14,633 nucleotides of DNA, from assembly GCA_002780065.1 (NCBI GenBank), contig PEWQ01000133.1, positions 1 through 14,633 on the forward strand. Direction: 5' to 3'. The notes under the pieces were generated by a model, which saw only the letters and a program-made list of their open reading frames with translations, had not been told where the DNA came from and did no database searches. Positions 14,455 to 14,633 of this stretch are shown here, piece by piece. This DNA comes from Candidatus Hydrogenedentes bacterium CG07_land_8_20_14_0_80_42_17. GTDB taxonomy: Bacteria > UBA8481. How positions within the stretch are numbered: the stretch's first letter is position 1; every line of letters begins with the position of its first letter. The translations under genes were made by a program, and so were the position numbers.

Positions 14455-14522
14455 TGTCATTGCGAGCACCGAAGGTGCGAAGCAATCTCTTAATGTTAAC
14501 AGATTGCTTTGTCGCGATGACA
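14455..14522 (+). repeat. 68-bp palindromic interspersed repeat (REP/MITE-like)
   Basis: The ends TGTCAT and ATGACA are inverted, as are GCGA against TCGC and AGCAATCT (14481-14488) against AGATTGCT (14501-14508), around a 12-base centre. The left arm also contains the GCACC-GAA-GGTGC mini-hairpin, absent from the right arm. The first 27 bases recur inverted at 1-27. The element contains no transposase, consistent with a non-autonomous or REP-type repeat. Confidence 0.8.
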
Positions 14523-14586
14523 CATTTAAACACTTTTTGGACAGCCCCGTTGGATTTTTTCCTTCTACAAAAAAAGTAAAAAAATA

Positions 14587-14629
14587 CTTAACAGAAAAAA
14601 ATGCTTATTTAGTTAAGCAAGAATTGCTT
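14587..14629. other. Small inverted repeats at the window edge
   Basis: CTTAAC (14587-14592) can pair with GTTAAG (14612-14617), and overlapping it AAGCAA-GAA-TTGCTT (14615-14629) forms a perfect 6-bp hairpin. The alternative pairings share bases. The stretch 14523-14633 is otherwise AT-rich with no gene seen. Function unknown; chance is possible given the composition. Confidence 0.2.
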
Positions 14630-14633
14630 TGAA

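Noticed and set aside
14334-14579. An 81-codon open frame at the right end
   Set aside because: It runs through two palindromic repeat elements and has no recognisable protein features.

Overview
This 14.6 kb stretch is bacterial DNA of moderate to low GC, densely coded and organised as two divergent blocks. The phylum cannot be fixed from the sequence alone. The futalosine-type menaquinone pathway, the Rnf gene remnants and the ygeY/ygeW pair point to an anaerobic or microaerophilic, menaquinone-using bacterium. Both ends are occupied by interspersed palindromic repeats, and a 27-bp segment at base 1 recurs exactly, inverted, at 14455-14481. This is what the ends of an assembled contig broken at repeats would look like.

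Left block (313-10625, all minus strand): one long operon-like run, tilS - hpt - mqnD - mqnB/mqnP fusion - ubiX (mqnM) - mqnL - menG - mqnA - mqnE/mqnC fusion. Gaps are tiny or are 4-bp ATGA overlaps, apart from a 130-bp gap before mqnA. Together these genes cover essentially the whole futalosine route. MqnA dehydrates chorismate. MqnE makes aminofutalosine. MqnB cleaves the nucleoside. MqnC cyclises, and MqnD releases 1,4-dihydroxy-6-naphthoate. MqnP prenylates it, MqnL (with the prenyl-FMN made by UbiX) decarboxylates it, and MenG methylates the ring. Two pairs of enzymes are fused, and the fusions join non-consecutive steps (E with C, B with P). No separate aminofutalosine deaminase (MqnX) is present here.

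Middle (10721-11807, plus strand): a graveyard of an Rnf electron-transport operon. The 5' part of apbE, a middle piece of rnfC, a middle piece of rnfD (with an in-frame TAG) and the 3' part of rseC lie head to tail in about 1.1 kb. This looks like an ancestral apbE-rnfC-rnfD-...-rseC operon collapsed by successive internal deletions.

Right block (11865-14316, plus strand): an intact ygeY-type M20 metallohydrolase followed after 10 bp by a ygeW-type carbamoyltransferase. In other bacteria this pair belongs to selenium/purine-linked anaerobic catabolism clusters. A likely intrinsic terminator follows ygeW. The last 300 bases carry two palindromic repeat families, one of which also has a diverged copy in the left-end noncoding region.
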